64,000 bases of DNA, taken from the NCBI RefSeq assembly GCF_000344135.1, contig NZ_BAOP01000008.1, forward strand, positions 100,236 through 164,235, given 5' to 3'. This DNA is from Gordonia malaquae NBRC 108250 (GTDB taxonomy: Bacteria; Actinomycetota; Actinomycetes; Mycobacteriales; Mycobacteriaceae). Positions 7,894-16,571 of the stretch are shown piece after piece (the stretch's first letter is position 1; each line of letters opens with the position of its first letter). Position numbers and translations under genes: made by a program. The notes beneath the pieces were generated by a model. That model searched no databases. It saw only the letters and a program-made list of their open reading frames with translations, and was not told the origin of the DNA.

Positions 7894-10068
7894 TCATTGT
7901 GCAGGCGGCGGCACTATCCAGGGGAGGGCCTCGGCGAGTTGACGCTCGAGTTCGGGAATCAGCGTCCGCACATACGTCTGAGTCAGATGATGCGGATCGC
8001 GGTACACCATGATGTTGCCGACGATCGCGGGACAGAAGTCCGCACTGCAGACGCCGTCGCTCAAGTCGAGCGCGTGAAAGAGCGGATCGCGCGCGGCGAG
8101 CGAACGTGCGGGGTCGACCGAGCTCAACGCACTCGCCCGATCAGTGCCGCACGAGGTCGCGGTGCCGCCGCCGGACAGGCAGTTCGGCGTGTCGATCGGT
8201 CCTTGGTCATTGTGCGGCCACGGGGTGTCGCGGATGCCGATCACCGGGATGCCCGCGGACGTCAGCTCCTCGAATGCGGTGATGTAGCCCTGCGGGAGGA
8301 AATCGCCCGGGCCGGATTCCGCGGGGCGCGTCGAATTCGTGATGACGGCGTCGGGTTTGGTGTTGAGGAGATCGTCCATCACCGCGAGGTTCCACTCGTA
8401 ACACTCGGGGTATGGCACGCGTTCGAGATAGGCGGGGTTCTCGTCGACGGTGATCGGGCAGCCGCGCTTGACGTACGTGACGATCTTGACGCCGTTGGCC
8501 TTCGCGATGGGATCGACTGCACCCAGCCACATCTCCGTGTGCGAACCGCCGACCAGGGCGATCGTCTTCGATCCGTTCACGTCGCCGTAGACGCCGACGC
8601 TGGGAGCTGTCACGTCCATCTCGACCATCACGCCGTCGAAGAACGTCTGCGGCAGGTCGGACGCGGCGGCCAGGGGCGTCGGCTGCGGGTCGACGGCGGG
8701 AACAGGGACGCCGTTGAGGAGAGCGCGAGCACCGGGGTAGAGCGCCGGATCGAGGTTGGCGGTGTCGACGTGGACACCCGAGATGTGACGGTCCCACGCG
8801 GTGATGGCGCCCGCAGTGCCCGCGGAGGCCGCCACGAGCACCACCGTCAGGATCGCCGGGTAGGTGACGCGAGGGTGCGACCGCCACCGCACGTGTGTGA
8901 TGGACGACCGTCCGCCGCCCCTCATCGGATCCTCCACGTACCGCTTCATCAGCCACGCGAGACCGAGGGACACGGCGAGGATCGCGGTGCCCTCGACGAA
9001 CGTCGCATGGTCGGTCCCGTGCCACGTCAAGTAGAAGATCAGCAGCGGCCAGTGGATCAGATACAGCGAGTACGACAAGCCGCCCAACCAGACGGCTCGG
9101 TGGCTCGCGAGCATCCCGTTCACCGCGGGCCGGTCCTGACCGGGGGAGACCTGGCCCGACCAGATGATCAGCAGAGTCGCCCCGACGGGGACCCACGCCA
9201 GTGCAGCGGGGTACTCGGCGACGCCGTCGATCCACCAACCGCATGTCGCGATGACGATCAGCGCGGCGACGGTCACGGCGCTGCGAATCCGCGTCGACAC
9301 CCGCCAGGCAGGCATCCATATCGCGAGAAGGCCGCCGACCAGCGGCTCCCACAGTCGCGACAGCGTGTCGTAGTAGTTGTACGGCTGATCGATGTGCAGC
9401 CGGTGTTGCGCCCAGGCGAACGATGCGATCGCCGCCGAGCCGACGAGCACTGCGAAGATCGCACGGACCACGGCCGCCCGAGTGAACAACTCGAAGTGTG
9501 AACCGAGGATCTTGATGATGCCTGCGACCGTCAGCAGGACCAGAAGGGCGCCGACGAAGAACTGGCCCTGCATCGACATGGACCACAGGTGCTGGAGTGG
9601 ACTGTTGGCCGAACTCGCGGCCAGATAGTCCTGCGAGTTCTTCGCCAGGTGATAGTTCTGGAAGTACAGCGCGCTCGCGATCACCTCTCGCCCGACATTC
9701 AGCCAACGAGTCTGCGCGATGATCGCGATCGTCAGCAGCACGACCACGACGAGCACGGTGTAGAGCGCGGGCAGCAGCCGCCGCAGCAGTCGCTTGAGCC
9801 TCGGCCAGGGACTGATCGTCTCGCCGAAACCGATCAGGCTCGACTGGCTGTGGACTGCGTGTCGGACCAGTGATCCGATGAAGAAGTACCCGGACAGAGT
9901 GAGAAACACGTCGACGCCGCCCGAGACCCGACCGAACCACACGTGGAAGCAGGCGACGAGGGCGATCGCGATGCCGCGCAATCCGTCGAGATCGGTGCGA
10001 TAGGCGGGGGCCTCGGCTTTTCCGGACGACTCCGACTTCCCGGCCCCGCTCACCGCCGGATTCGCCAT
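7894..10068 (-). CDS. Acyltransferase 3 family protein with C-terminal SGNH domain
   Basis: Membrane O-acyltransferase (OafA/YrhL type) that would move an acyl group, usually acetyl, onto an envelope glycan or lipid, with a fused extracytoplasmic SGNH domain. The 724-residue protein starts at an ATG preceded by GGGAG. Residues about 22-400 hold the multi-helix acyltransferase-3 domain, opening with YRTDLDGLRGIA and the characteristic His of ACFHVWFG. The C-terminal 220 residues carry the SGNH block I VGGSHTEMW and later Asn/His regions. It ends 6 bases from the NrtR-like gene (convergent) and is divergent from a second enzyme of the same build. Acceptor unknown. Confidence 0.85.
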   Translation of the reverse strand: MANPAVSGAGKSESSGKAEAPAYRTDLDGLRGIAIALVACFHVWFGRVSGGVDVFLTLSGYFFIGSLVRHAVHSQSSLIGFGETISPWPRLKRLLRRLLPALYTVLVVVVLLTIAIIAQTRWLNVGREVIASALYFQNYHLAKNSQDYLAASSANSPLQHLWSMSMQGQFFVGALLVLLTVAGIIKILGSHFELFTRAAVVRAIFAVLVGSAAIASFAWAQHRLHIDQPYNYYDTLSRLWEPLVGGLLAIWMPAWRVSTRIRSAVTVAALIVIATCGWWIDGVAEYPAALAWVPVGATLLIIWSGQVSPGQDRPAVNGMLASHRAVWLGGLSYSLYLIHWPLLIFYLTWHGTDHATFVEGTAILAVSLGLAWLMKRYVEDPMRGGGRSSITHVRWRSHPRVTYPAILTVVLVAASAGTAGAITAWDRHISGVHVDTANLDPALYPGARALLNGVPVPAVDPQPTPLAAASDLPQTFFDGVMVEMDVTAPSVGVYGDVNGSKTIALVGGSHTEMWLGAVDPIAKANGVKIVTYVKRGCPITVDENPAYLERVPYPECYEWNLAVMDDLLNTKPDAVITNSTRPAESGPGDFLPQGYITAFEELTSAGIPVIGIRDTPWPHNDQGPIDTPNCLSGGGTATSCGTDRASALSSVDPARSLAARDPLFHALDLSDGVCSADFCPAIVGNIMVYRDPHHLTQTYVRTLIPELERQLAEALPWIVPPPAQ

Positions 10069-10333
10069 CGTCGTCTCCCGTTCCTGCTCCGACCCGCAGT
10101 CGGGTGGACACCGCGTTTCCCCTGGCAGGTGCCGGGTTCGCAGCTTGTGATTCTAGCAGCCGCGGCGAACCGGACTCGTCCACGGCCGCTCACGGCCGCC
10201 CTCATTGTGACGTGCATCGAACGGATGACGAACGCCTGTCGTCCGATCGGGTGTGGCCGATCTGCTCCGTTATGCTGGGCCGCGTGCTCTGCGTTGACGC
10301 CGTCGACAAACAGGCGCGGCAGGAGTGCATCCG

Positions 10334-12499
10334 ATGACGGGAACGATCACGGAGCGCCCGCGCGCCCATTCTGTCGCCATCCGGAAACCGCGGCTTGTTG
10401 AAGAGGCCGTGGACGTCGCGCTGCCCGAATCCGACGAGGTCGTCAACGTCGTCGAAGAGACCCTGCCAGACGCCTCGCCCACACCGGAGCCGGCGGTCGA
10501 GCCCGCCGACCCGGTCGTCGAAGAGCCCGTTGACCTAGCGCTTCCGGTGGAGCCGGTCGCGGAGCAGGCCGCCGGGTCAGCACAAGAGGCCACGCCGGAA
10601 GCAGACTCTGATCCGGAGCCCGCGCCGCAGCCGCGGCCCAAGCCCGGCGGAATCCGTCGAGCCCCGGCACTGGACGGACTGCGCGGCATCGCAGTGCTGT
10701 CCGTCGTCGTCTATCACCTGTTCGGTGACGTGATGCGCGGTGGATACCTCGGCGTCGACATCTTCTTCGTCCTCTCGGGCTTCCTGATCACGTCCCTGCT
10801 CGTCCGCGAGTTCGGCGCGGGCGGACGGGTGTCGCTCAACGGGTTCTGGACGCGTCGAGCTCGCCGAATCCTGCCCGCGTCGGTCGCGGTGCTGGTGGTG
10901 TCCAGTGCGGTCGCCGGGCTCATCGGCGGCGACGTCGCGGTGAAACTTAAGGAACAGTTCTTCAGCTCGCTGCTGTTCGTGAACAACTGGGTGCAGATCG
11001 CGCAGTCGCAGAGCTATTTCGCGGAGACCACACCTCGCATCTTCATGCACTACTGGTCGTTGGCGATCGAAGAGCAGTTCTACGTGATCTGGCCGCTGAT
11101 GTTCCTCGGCGTCATGGTGCTCACGCGCAAGCTGGAGATCCGGCGCCGCCTGCTCGTCGCGGCGGCGATCGCCACCGTCCTCGGCCTGGCTTCAGCGGCC
11201 GCGATGGCGTTGCTGCACGACCCGGCCGCAGACCCGAGTCGGGTGTACTTCGGCAGTGACACGCACCTGTTCGGGCTGCTGGCCGGCGCCGCGCTCGCCT
11301 TGGTCATCACCGCCCCGGCGTCTGACGCCGTCGACTCCTGGCCGCTGCGACGCAGCCCGGAGGTCGCGAAATGGCTCGGACTGATCGTTGCGCCGGTCGC
11401 TTTTGTCGGTCTCATCGTGATGCTCTTCGTCCTCCCCGACACGGCGTCGGCCACGTACCGCGGCGGCCTGCTCGTGGCCTGTCTGCTGACGACGGTCCTC
11501 GTGCACAACGCGGTCCGCGAGGAGGGGCCGATCCCCACGGTGTTGAGCAACCGCGCGCTGCGGTGGTTCGGCGCGCGATCCTTCAGTCTCTATCTGTGGC
11601 ATTGGCCCGCGTTCATCTTCACGCGCGAACTGATCAACGGCAGTGGGATCGACGCGACGCACACGATGCCCGGCTGGATGGTCGGGGTGATCGCGGCCGC
11701 CGTCAGTGTCGGACTGTCTGAACTCTCGTACCGATGGATCGAGACGCCGTTCCGCCGGCTCGGCTTCCGAGGTGTGCTGACCGCGGTCGGCGCCAGTGCT
11801 CGACGGGTTGCACCGCTCGCAGGTGTGGCCGCGGTTCTGGCCGTGGTGATGCTCGCAGGCTCGGCGCTCGGATCGAGTCCGTCGAAGTCGGCTCTGGAAC
11901 AGCAACTCGACGACTTGGCCGAGATGCAGCGCCAGGCGAACGAGGCTCCCGCCGTCGTCTTGCCGCCGAAACCGTCGCGCGAACTTCCGACGGGGCCTGA
12001 GGTGACCGCGGTCGGCGATTCGGTGATGCTCGCGTCGTCACAAGCGCTGCGGAGGCGTCTGCCGGGCATCTACATCGACGCCGAGGTGTCGCGGCACTAC
12101 TCGGGTGGCGAAGGAGTGCTCGCCGACCTGCTGGCCAACGACAAGATGCGCGAGTTCGTCGTCCTCGGGTTCGGAACCAACGGTCAGGCGTTCCCGGGAC
12201 AGCTCAATCGGATCGTCCGGATGCTCGGCCCGGACCGAAAAGTGGTGCTCGTGGTTCCGTTCGGTCCCGTCGACGGCATACCGCAGGCCGCGGATCAGGT
12301 GCTTCGATACGTCAAACGCAAGCCGAACGTCTACCTCGCGCCCTGGTGCTCGATCGCTGCGGCCAACCCCGCCGACCTGGGCGCGGACGGCGTTCATCCG
12401 GTGGGCCCGGGCCTGCGGTTGTACGCGGACGCGGTGGAGCAGGGGCTGCGTCAGGCCGTGCGCGGTGAGCGGGACCCGAACATCACCTGTCCGCTGTAG
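10334..12499 (+). CDS. Acyltransferase 3 family protein with C-terminal SGNH domain
   Basis: Second OafA-like membrane acyltransferase of the cluster, 721 residues. It begins with a roughly 110-residue acidic, Pro/Glu/Val-rich cytoplasmic extension of low complexity. The acyltransferase-3 domain follows (APALDGLRGIAVLSVVVYH with the catalytic-site His, then EEQFYVIWPL and the LYLWHWP motif). A linker leads to a C-terminal SGNH domain with GDSVM and the DGVHP block. The ATG is chosen over an upstream GTG because AGGAG ends 8 bases before it. It is divergent from the preceding homologue across 265 bases in which I see no gene. The two may modify different positions of one envelope polymer. Confidence 0.85.
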   Translation: MTGTITERPRAHSVAIRKPRLVEEAVDVALPESDEVVNVVEETLPDASPTPEPAVEPADPVVEEPVDLALPVEPVAEQAAGSAQEATPEADSDPEPAPQPRPKPGGIRRAPALDGLRGIAVLSVVVYHLFGDVMRGGYLGVDIFFVLSGFLITSLLVREFGAGGRVSLNGFWTRRARRILPASVAVLVVSSAVAGLIGGDVAVKLKEQFFSSLLFVNNWVQIAQSQSYFAETTPRIFMHYWSLAIEEQFYVIWPLMFLGVMVLTRKLEIRRRLLVAAAIATVLGLASAAAMALLHDPAADPSRVYFGSDTHLFGLLAGAALALVITAPASDAVDSWPLRRSPEVAKWLGLIVAPVAFVGLIVMLFVLPDTASATYRGGLLVACLLTTVLVHNAVREEGPIPTVLSNRALRWFGARSFSLYLWHWPAFIFTRELINGSGIDATHTMPGWMVGVIAAAVSVGLSELSYRWIETPFRRLGFRGVLTAVGASARRVAPLAGVAAVLAVVMLAGSALGSSPSKSALEQQLDDLAEMQRQANEAPAVVLPPKPSRELPTGPEVTAVGDSVMLASSQALRRRLPGIYIDAEVSRHYSGGEGVLADLLANDKMREFVVLGFGTNGQAFPGQLNRIVRMLGPDRKVVLVVPFGPVDGIPQAADQVLRYVKRKPNVYLAPWCSIAAANPADLGADGVHPVGPGLRLYADAVEQGLRQAVRGERDPNITCPL

Positions 12500-12502
12500 G
12501 CA

Positions 12503-12591
12503 GGTTTCGCGTGTCGAAGGTTCTTTGATGGTTGGCGGCACCCCGCTGCACAGCGGAGCACCGCCGACCGTCTAGAAACCTCAACACGCGA
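12503..12591. terminator. Large nested hairpin between convergent genes
   Basis: Between the converging acyltransferase and SGNH genes the DNA is almost entirely self-complementary. GGTTTC (12503-12508) pairs with GAAACC (12575-12580). GGTTGGCGG (12530-12538) pairs with CCGCCGACC (12561-12569) with one G-T. CCGCTG (12543-12548) pairs with CAGCGG (12551-12556) around a 2-base loop. An alternative outer pair is TCGCGTGT with ACACGCGA (12584-12591). This looks like a bidirectional terminator without a long T tract, but its size is more than termination needs. Confidence 0.6.
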
Positions 12592-12599
12592 CACTCGAT

Positions 12600-13430
12600 T
12601 CAGCCCGCAATCCAGGCCCTGGTCGGCGTCGCGCCTCCGCCCGTCGGATAGGCGGCCGCCAGCGCATCGGCGAACCTCCGGTTGCGGTCCGCATAGGCGG
12701 CCGCCGTGTAGTGGATTCCGTCGGTGAACATCTCGGGGCGGGCCGCGGCCGCCCAGTCGTAGACGGCCAGGTTGGGATAGCGGGCGCTCGCACGACGAAG
12801 AGCGTCGTTGAACACCTTCATCGACGCGGTGCCGAAGGCGGGATTCGACGGGTTGGACGACGCGATCGTCGGCCACAGCACTGCTCGGCCGGTGAGTTGC
12901 TTCATGATGCGGTCGATGCGTTCGTCCGCCCCGACGGAACTGCCGCCGTTGACGGCGCCTGCGTCGTTGACGCCCATCGCGATCACCCAACATGCATCGC
13001 CTGCGGCAGTGGAACGCGCGGCCACGGCATGCTCGGCGTCTACGCCGGGGCCGCCCACGATCGCGCGGCCCGACAGCGCATCGACCGTCACGGCCCCGAC
13101 ACCGACCCTGCCGTACTGCGCAGTTGCGGTGTCGTTCGCGCTGGGGAGCGCGGTTGCGGAGTCCGCGGAGACCGATGTCGAGTCGCCGATCTGCACCACC
13201 TTCGTGCAGTGCGTCCGCCCGTCTGGCTTCGGGATGGTCGCTCGGTCCAAGAGGTCTGGGATCAACTCGAGGACGGACGGAAGGCCTGCCGAGGAGTTCG
13301 ACAGCGACGACAGGTCGGGCAGGGCAGGCAGAGCCGCTGCGGAAGCAGGAACGCTCAGCGTCACGGCGAGGCCGATGCTTGCTGCGCCGATGGACGCAGC
13401 GCGGAGATTGGTGCGCAGAAGTTTCGTCAC
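12600..13430 (-). CDS. Secreted SGNH/GDSL-type hydrolase
   Basis: Predicted extracellular esterase or deacylase. The 276-residue protein starts at GTG and has a signal peptide of about 31 residues ending in ASA. The mature SGNH fold shows block I GDSTSV with the nucleophile Ser, the oxyanion Gly/Asn region GVNDAG, and block V DGIHY with the Asp-x-x-His pair. Its substrate could be an acyl group placed by the neighbouring acyltransferases, but that is inference from position only. It is convergent with the second acyltransferase and separated from it by a large hairpin. Confidence 0.85.
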   Translation of the reverse strand: MTKLLRTNLRAASIGAASIGLAVTLSVPASAAALPALPDLSSLSNSSAGLPSVLELIPDLLDRATIPKPDGRTHCTKVVQIGDSTSVSADSATALPSANDTATAQYGRVGVGAVTVDALSGRAIVGGPGVDAEHAVAARSTAAGDACWVIAMGVNDAGAVNGGSSVGADERIDRIMKQLTGRAVLWPTIASSNPSNPAFGTASMKVFNDALRRASARYPNLAVYDWAAAARPEMFTDGIHYTAAAYADRNRRFADALAAAYPTGGGATPTRAWIAG

Positions 13431-13561
13431 AATAATCCCACTGAACTACACCAGTCACTCTAGTAACAAGTGGTGGTTGGTCACGACTTGGGAACGGGTT
13501 GTCCGTCACACCTTGACCTCACGATTCGACTACCGTCGCGCAACCGGAATATTTTCATTGG

Positions 13562-14254
13562 GTGCACTCCGACGACGACTCCGCCACCACTGCATTTCGC
13601 GAGCCCGGTGAACTGCCCATTCCGTTCACCGAAGCGCTCGCCGAGTGGGCTCCCGTCGCGCGGGACCTCCTGATCGAGACGGCGAAGGTCTTCGGCTCGC
13701 TCATCACGCAAGCCGAGGTCGCGTCGAAGGTGCAGAGCGAGACCGGCATCCGCGCCGGCCGTCCCGTCCGCCTGTGGATCAACGATCTCCTCGCGGCGGT
13801 GACCCGCCTGAGGGGCGAGGGAGAGCCGCTCCTCGCGTCGCTCTGCGTTCGCCTCGACGAGAGTGTCGGCGACGCCTACCTGCACGTCGTCGAGGTGGCG
13901 GGCCGGGAGAAGCCGGAGGATCCGGAGCGGGACGCGGCCGTCGCGCGATTCGACTGCTACGTGTTCGCGGGGGCCGCGATGCCGCCGGGAGCACGTCCGA
14001 TCCTCGCTCCGCGCGTAGCCGAGCGTCGGGCAGCCGCCGCTCGCGCTCAATCGCCACGCAAGGCGGCCAAGCCCAAGGCTGCTCCCAAGGCCAAGGCCAA
14101 GGCCGAACCCCGAGCCAAGGCCGAGCCGAAGCCGCGCGCGGCCGCAAAGCCGAAGCCCGCGAAGGCTGCGGACCGGGAAGAGCCGAAGCCTCGGCTGTGC
14201 CCGACCTGTTTCACCGCACTGCCCGCCACCGGGCACTGCGGATACTGCGACTGA
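13562..14254 (+). CDS. Protein with Lys/Ala/Pro-rich linker and C-terminal zinc ribbon
   Basis: Not recognised as a named family. The 230-residue protein has an alpha-helical N-terminal domain of about 150 residues. A strongly basic low-complexity linker of about 60 residues follows (repeats of KPKAAPKAKAKAEP type), and the protein ends with a CPTC...CGYC pair of Cys knuckles that should bind one zinc. Such tails suggest nucleic-acid or protein interaction. GTG is taken as the start because TATTTT, a -10-like hexamer, lies 6 bases upstream, consistent with a leaderless message. It stands alone between the SGNH hydrolase (divergent) and an MFS transporter. Confidence 0.7.
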   Translation: MHSDDDSATTAFREPGELPIPFTEALAEWAPVARDLLIETAKVFGSLITQAEVASKVQSETGIRAGRPVRLWINDLLAAVTRLRGEGEPLLASLCVRLDESVGDAYLHVVEVAGREKPEDPERDAAVARFDCYVFAGAAMPPGARPILAPRVAERRAAAARAQSPRKAAKPKAAPKAKAKAEPRAKAEPKPRAAAKPKPAKAADREEPKPRLCPTCFTALPATGHCGYCD

Positions 14255-14291
14255 CACGGCTGTCGGCGGGTTCCTGCCTGTCGATCGAACG

Positions 14292-14309
14292 GTTGACGTT
14301 ATCGTCAAC
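14292..14309. promoter_or_regulatory. Palindrome GTTGACG-N4-CGTCAAC over an MFS promoter
   Basis: A perfect 7-bp inverted repeat with a 4-base centre lies immediately before the MFS start. TATCGT, a TANNNT -10 at 14300-14305, is embedded in it, and the ATG follows 7 bases later. A regulator bound here would cover the -10 of a leaderless promoter. No regulator is encoded next to it, so the binding protein is unknown. Confidence 0.5.
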
Positions 14310-14312
14310 GGA

Positions 14313-15632
14313 ATGAATCGCAGGCGAATCATCATCGCGTCGATGGTCGGCACCACCATCGAGTTCTTCGACTTCTACATCTACGCGACCGCGGCAGTCC
14401 TCGTCTTCCCGACGTTGTTCTTCCCCAAGGGAGACGACACGGCCGCACTGCTCGCGTCGTTCGCGACCTTCGGTCTCGCATTCGCGGCTCGGCCCATCGG
14501 TTCGATTCTCTTCGGGCACTTCGGAGATCGCGTAGGACGCAAGGCGACTCTCGTCGGATCGCTTGTCACGATGGGTGTCGCAACATTCCTCATCGGTGTG
14601 CTTCCTACATTCGACCAGGCCGGCTACCTCGCGCCGGCGCTGCTGGCGCTGATGCGATTCGCCCAGGGGCTCGGGCTCGGCGGCGAATGGTCGGGCGCGG
14701 CGCTCCTCGCCACGGAGACCGCGGAGAAGGGCAAACGCGCGTGGGCGGCGATGTGGCCCCAGCTCGGCGCGCCGTTCGGGTTCTTCCTGGCCAACGGCAC
14801 CTTCCTGGTGATCATGTCGGTGATGGACTACGACTCCAAGACGTCCGGTGCGGATCATCCGTTCATGACGTGGGGCTGGCGCATCCCGTTCCTGCTGTCG
14901 GCGTTCATGGTGATCCTCGGCCTGTACGTCCGGCTGAAGCTCACCGAGACCCCGGTGTTCGCGAAGGCCGTTCAGGAGGGCAAGAAGGTCAAGGCCCCAC
15001 TCGGCGAAGTGATCAGGACGGCGTGGCGTCCGCTCATCATCGGCACGTTCGTCATGGTCGCCACCTACACGCTGTTCTACCTGGTCACCACCTGGGTGGT
15101 GTCGTATGGAACAGGCAAGGTCGTCGACAAGTCGGGAGTCAAACTCGGCATCTCCTACATCGACTTCCTCCAGATGCAGCTGATCGCCGTGGTGTTCTTC
15201 GCCGTGTTCGTCGCGATCTCCGGACAGCTCGCGGACCGCTTCGGTCGCCGACTCGTCCTGATCATCGCGACGGTGCTGATCATCGTCTACGGTCTGTCAT
15301 TCCAATGGATCCTCGATCCCGCGCACGTCACGCAGGGGTCGATGCTCGCGGTCCTCATCGTCGGCCTCACGCTGATGGGGTTCACGTTCGGCCCGATGAG
15401 CGCTGTCCTGCCAGAGTTGTTCGCGACCAACGTGCGCTACACGGGCAGCGGCATCTCGTACAACTTCGCGTCGATCATCGGTGCCGCGATCGCACCGTTC
15501 ATCGCGACGTGGCTCGTCGCCGACTTCGGGGTCGGGTGGGTGGGCGTCTACCTCGCGATCGCGGGCGTCGCGACACTCATCGCGCTGATCGTCATGAAGG
15601 AGACACGAGACGTCGACCTCGACCGCGTCTGA
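14313..15632 (+). CDS. MFS transporter, metabolite:H+ symporter (MHS) type
   Basis: Inner-membrane proton symporter of the ProP/ShiA/KgtP group, with an organic acid or compatible solute as likely substrate. The 439-residue protein has 12 hydrophobic segments. It opens with the MHS signature GTTIEFFDFYIYATAA (residues 13-28) and continues with the A-motif GHFGDRVGRK near residue 70 and a GLGLGGEWSGA stretch near residue 115, all typical of MHS proteins. Substrate cannot be assigned. The 3' end overlaps the convergent EamA gene by 41 bases. Confidence 0.88.
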   Translation: MNRRRIIIASMVGTTIEFFDFYIYATAAVLVFPTLFFPKGDDTAALLASFATFGLAFAARPIGSILFGHFGDRVGRKATLVGSLVTMGVATFLIGVLPTFDQAGYLAPALLALMRFAQGLGLGGEWSGAALLATETAEKGKRAWAAMWPQLGAPFGFFLANGTFLVIMSVMDYDSKTSGADHPFMTWGWRIPFLLSAFMVILGLYVRLKLTETPVFAKAVQEGKKVKAPLGEVIRTAWRPLIIGTFVMVATYTLFYLVTTWVVSYGTGKVVDKSGVKLGISYIDFLQMQLIAVVFFAVFVAISGQLADRFGRRLVLIIATVLIIVYGLSFQWILDPAHVTQGSMLAVLIVGLTLMGFTFGPMSAVLPELFATNVRYTGSGISYNFASIIGAAIAPFIATWLVADFGVGWVGVYLAIAGVATLIALIVMKETRDVDLDRV

Positions 15633-16497
15633 TCAATGGGCGTGATCGACGGACCGGCTGCTGCAGCATCACGAGCCCGATGACGGCGACCGCACCGCCG
15701 ACGATCGCCAGGGGCGGCACGGTGGCGCCGGTTAGGAGGTAATCGAGACCCGCGGCGCACGACGGAACCACGAGGAACAGGCCGCTGACCACTACGGCGC
15801 CGCGCTCGCGTGTGATCCGGTAGAGCAGCGCCGTGGCGATCACGCTGACCACAATCGTCACCCACGCGGCGGCCACGACTGACGACGCAGTCAGGTGGAT
15901 CTCGCCTGGACCGACGGCCGCGACGACGCCGCCGAACACCGTTGCGCTGACTGTCGATTGAACGGCAACGCACGACCAGCCCGTCGTCGACGTGACCTTG
16001 GCCTGCACGAGCGTGCCGGCGGTGATCGCGAGCAGTGCAACCGCTGCGAAGGCGAACGCCACGACGTCGGCGCCGGTGCTCGAGGTGTCGGCGATCACGG
16101 CGACCCCGACGCCGACCACTCCCAGGCCCGCACCGGCGGCTGTCCGGCGCGATAAGGCGCCCGCGGCGACGACGGTGAGCAGTGGCTGCGCGGACATGAT
16201 CAGCGAGATCATCCCGGCGCTGATGTGATGGGCGATCGCGAGGAAGTACGCGCCCTGGTAGGTCACCTGCAGGAGGAGCCCTGCGCCGACGACGATCGCC
16301 AGGTCTCGACCGGTCGGAAGCGCAGACCGGGCAGCGAGCACGATGGCCCAGGCGCAGGCGGCGGCGCCGATGGCTCGGACGGTCAGGAACAACTGGGGCG
16401 ACATGCCGTCGAGTCCGACGCCGATCGCGACGGCACCGCTCGACCAGAGCAGTACGAGGAGTGTGGGTTCGCCGACGAGCCGCAGAGACGTGGTCAC
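15592..16497 (-). CDS. EamA family (DMT) transporter
   Basis: Drug/metabolite transporter superfamily exporter, 301 residues, ten hydrophobic helices arranged as two EamA repeats. The first starts near LLVLLWSSGAVAIG, the second near WVTIVVSVIATALLY. I chose the GTG start (VTTSLRLVGEP) because TACCGT lies 7 bases upstream on this strand, giving a leaderless promoter; the frame is open much further upstream but with no hydrophobic or family sequence. It is divergently paired with a LysR regulator 70 bases away, the usual arrangement for an inducible amino-acid or metabolite exporter. Its last 41 bases overlap the MFS gene tail to tail. Confidence 0.85.
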   Translation of the reverse strand: MTTSLRLVGEPTLLVLLWSSGAVAIGVGLDGMSPQLFLTVRAIGAAACAWAIVLAARSALPTGRDLAIVVGAGLLLQVTYQGAYFLAIAHHISAGMISLIMSAQPLLTVVAAGALSRRTAAGAGLGVVGVGVAVIADTSSTGADVVAFAFAAVALLAITAGTLVQAKVTSTTGWSCVAVQSTVSATVFGGVVAAVGPGEIHLTASSVVAAAWVTIVVSVIATALLYRITRERGAVVVSGLFLVVPSCAAGLDYLLTGATVPPLAIVGGAVAVIGLVMLQQPVRRSRPLIRRGRGRRLVSPS

Positions 16498-16552
16498 CGG
16501 TGAGACGGTAGGCCCGTGGTGCGGGATGTCGGGAGTGCCACGATCGCAATAC

Positions 16553-16571
16553 CCATACAGTTGACGTATGG
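16553..16571. promoter_or_regulatory. LysR-type box CCATAC-N7-GTATGG
   Basis: An inverted repeat with the T-N11-A core expected for LysR regulators spans the start codon of the LysR gene itself and lies between it and the divergent EamA gene. A -10-like TACAGT (16556-16561) within it ends 6 bases before the ATG. Binding here would both autoregulate the regulator and reach the exporter promoter. Seen directly; the regulatory role is inference. Confidence 0.55.

Noticed and set aside
10069..10333. Possible small gene in the gap between the divergent acyltransferases
   Set aside because: Short frames exist on both strands but none has a start signal or coding-like composition.
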